Assembly: GCF_009828745.1 (NCBI RefSeq)
Contig: NZ_WTSX01000001.1
Location: forward strand, 1-64,000
Reading direction: 5' to 3'
Source of the DNA: Erysipelothrix anatis
GTDB lineage: Bacteria > Bacillota_I > Bacilli_A > Erysipelotrichales > Erysipelotrichaceae
DNA length: 64,000 bases
Both the position numbers and the translations under genes were made by a program. Every line of letters starts with the position of its first letter. Position 1 is the stretch's first letter. Shown here one piece after another: positions 63,856 through 64,000 of this stretch. Under the pieces are notes generated by a model, which saw nothing but the letters and a program-made list of their open reading frames with translations, was not told the origin of the DNA and ran no database searches.

Positions 63856-64000
63856 TCATATATGAAAGCCTTGCTCGGAATAGCAAGTGTTTGTGAGGAT
63901 TGCTTGAAGTACATCATAACGTGACGGAATCATACTTTCTGGTAATTCGTTGATTTTAAACCATTCAAGTTCTGCTATTTTATGTGGCTCTTTAATTTGT
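63856..64000 (-). CDS. C-terminal part of a NUDIX hydrolase (cut by the window edge)
   Basis: An open minus-strand frame enters from the right edge and stops at TGA (63858-63856). The visible 47 residues include EPHKIAELEWFKINELPESM, the typical C-terminal strand and loop (E-W-F-x-x-x-E-L-P) that follows the NUDIX box in MutT-like proteins. The catalytic box itself is outside the window. Nothing else is visible between here and the kinase gene. Confidence 0.65.
   Translation of the reverse strand, partial: QIKEPHKIAELEWFKINELPESMIPSRYDVLQAILTNTCYSEQGFHI

Overview
The window is bacterial, AT-rich and gene-dense, with Shine-Dalgarno sites of the AGGAGG type, TTGACA/TATAAT promoters and U-tailed hairpin terminators after most operons. 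The gene set points to a fermentative low-GC Firmicute: AgrA/AgrC-type two-component pairs, an LTA-synthase-like enzyme, BirA/BioY, a CopY-type cop operator, an AdhE, and an Enterococcus-like citrate cluster. My best guess is the class Erysipelotrichia (Erysipelothrix-like). That is inferred from gene content only. I saw no rRNA, tRNA, CRISPR array, insertion sequence or prophage.

Left part (1-14 kb): two paralogous LytTR regulator/histidine kinase operons flank (i) an L-serine dehydratase operon, (ii) a heterodimeric multidrug ABC exporter preceded by a tandem structured RNA with two terminators in series, and (iii) a guanine-riboswitch-controlled purine permease/xanthine phosphoribosyltransferase operon. 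The second regulator lacks the phospho-acceptor aspartate. A membrane-anchored HExxH protein follows.

14-30 kb: a pgk-tpiA-eno glycolytic operon, a copper operon (copZ-copA plus a cysteine-free HMA-like protein) between CopY-type boxes, a very short promoter-hairpin unit that may be a small RNA, deoD, a bifunctional AdhE, and scattered housekeeping genes (aldose epimerase, LipL-like octanoyltransferase, OsmC).

30-39 kb: a MetNIQ-like importer with a short MetN, then a PucR-family regulator with a two-permease NMT1/SsuA-type ABC importer, divergent from an MFS transporter and a nucleoside phosphorylase. Together these look like a nucleobase/nucleoside salvage region. A small glycine-rich, bacteriocin-like peptide gene follows.

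39-57 kb: a citrate fermentation regulon. It has a GntR/FCD regulator (CitO-like) with citG; a LysR regulator divergent from an AtuA/DUF4387 pair of unknown function; and the long operon oadH-oadD-oadB-oadG-citC-citD-citE-citF-citX-oadA. The 47-residue oadG-like gene is easily missed. Beside these lie birA-bioY under a BirA operator, a CitMHS citrate transporter with a cre site, and ATP-type PEP carboxykinase. A TGTATACA palindrome occurs before citO (twice), oadH and pckA, which suggests one regulon. Citrate would be imported and cleaved to acetate and oxaloacetate. The oxaloacetate would then be decarboxylated by the biotin-dependent sodium pump or converted to PEP.

57-64 kb: DegV, an APC amino-acid permease, a lipoprotein, a DgkB-like kinase followed by an LTA-synthase-like enzyme, and the end of a NUDIX gene cut by the window edge.
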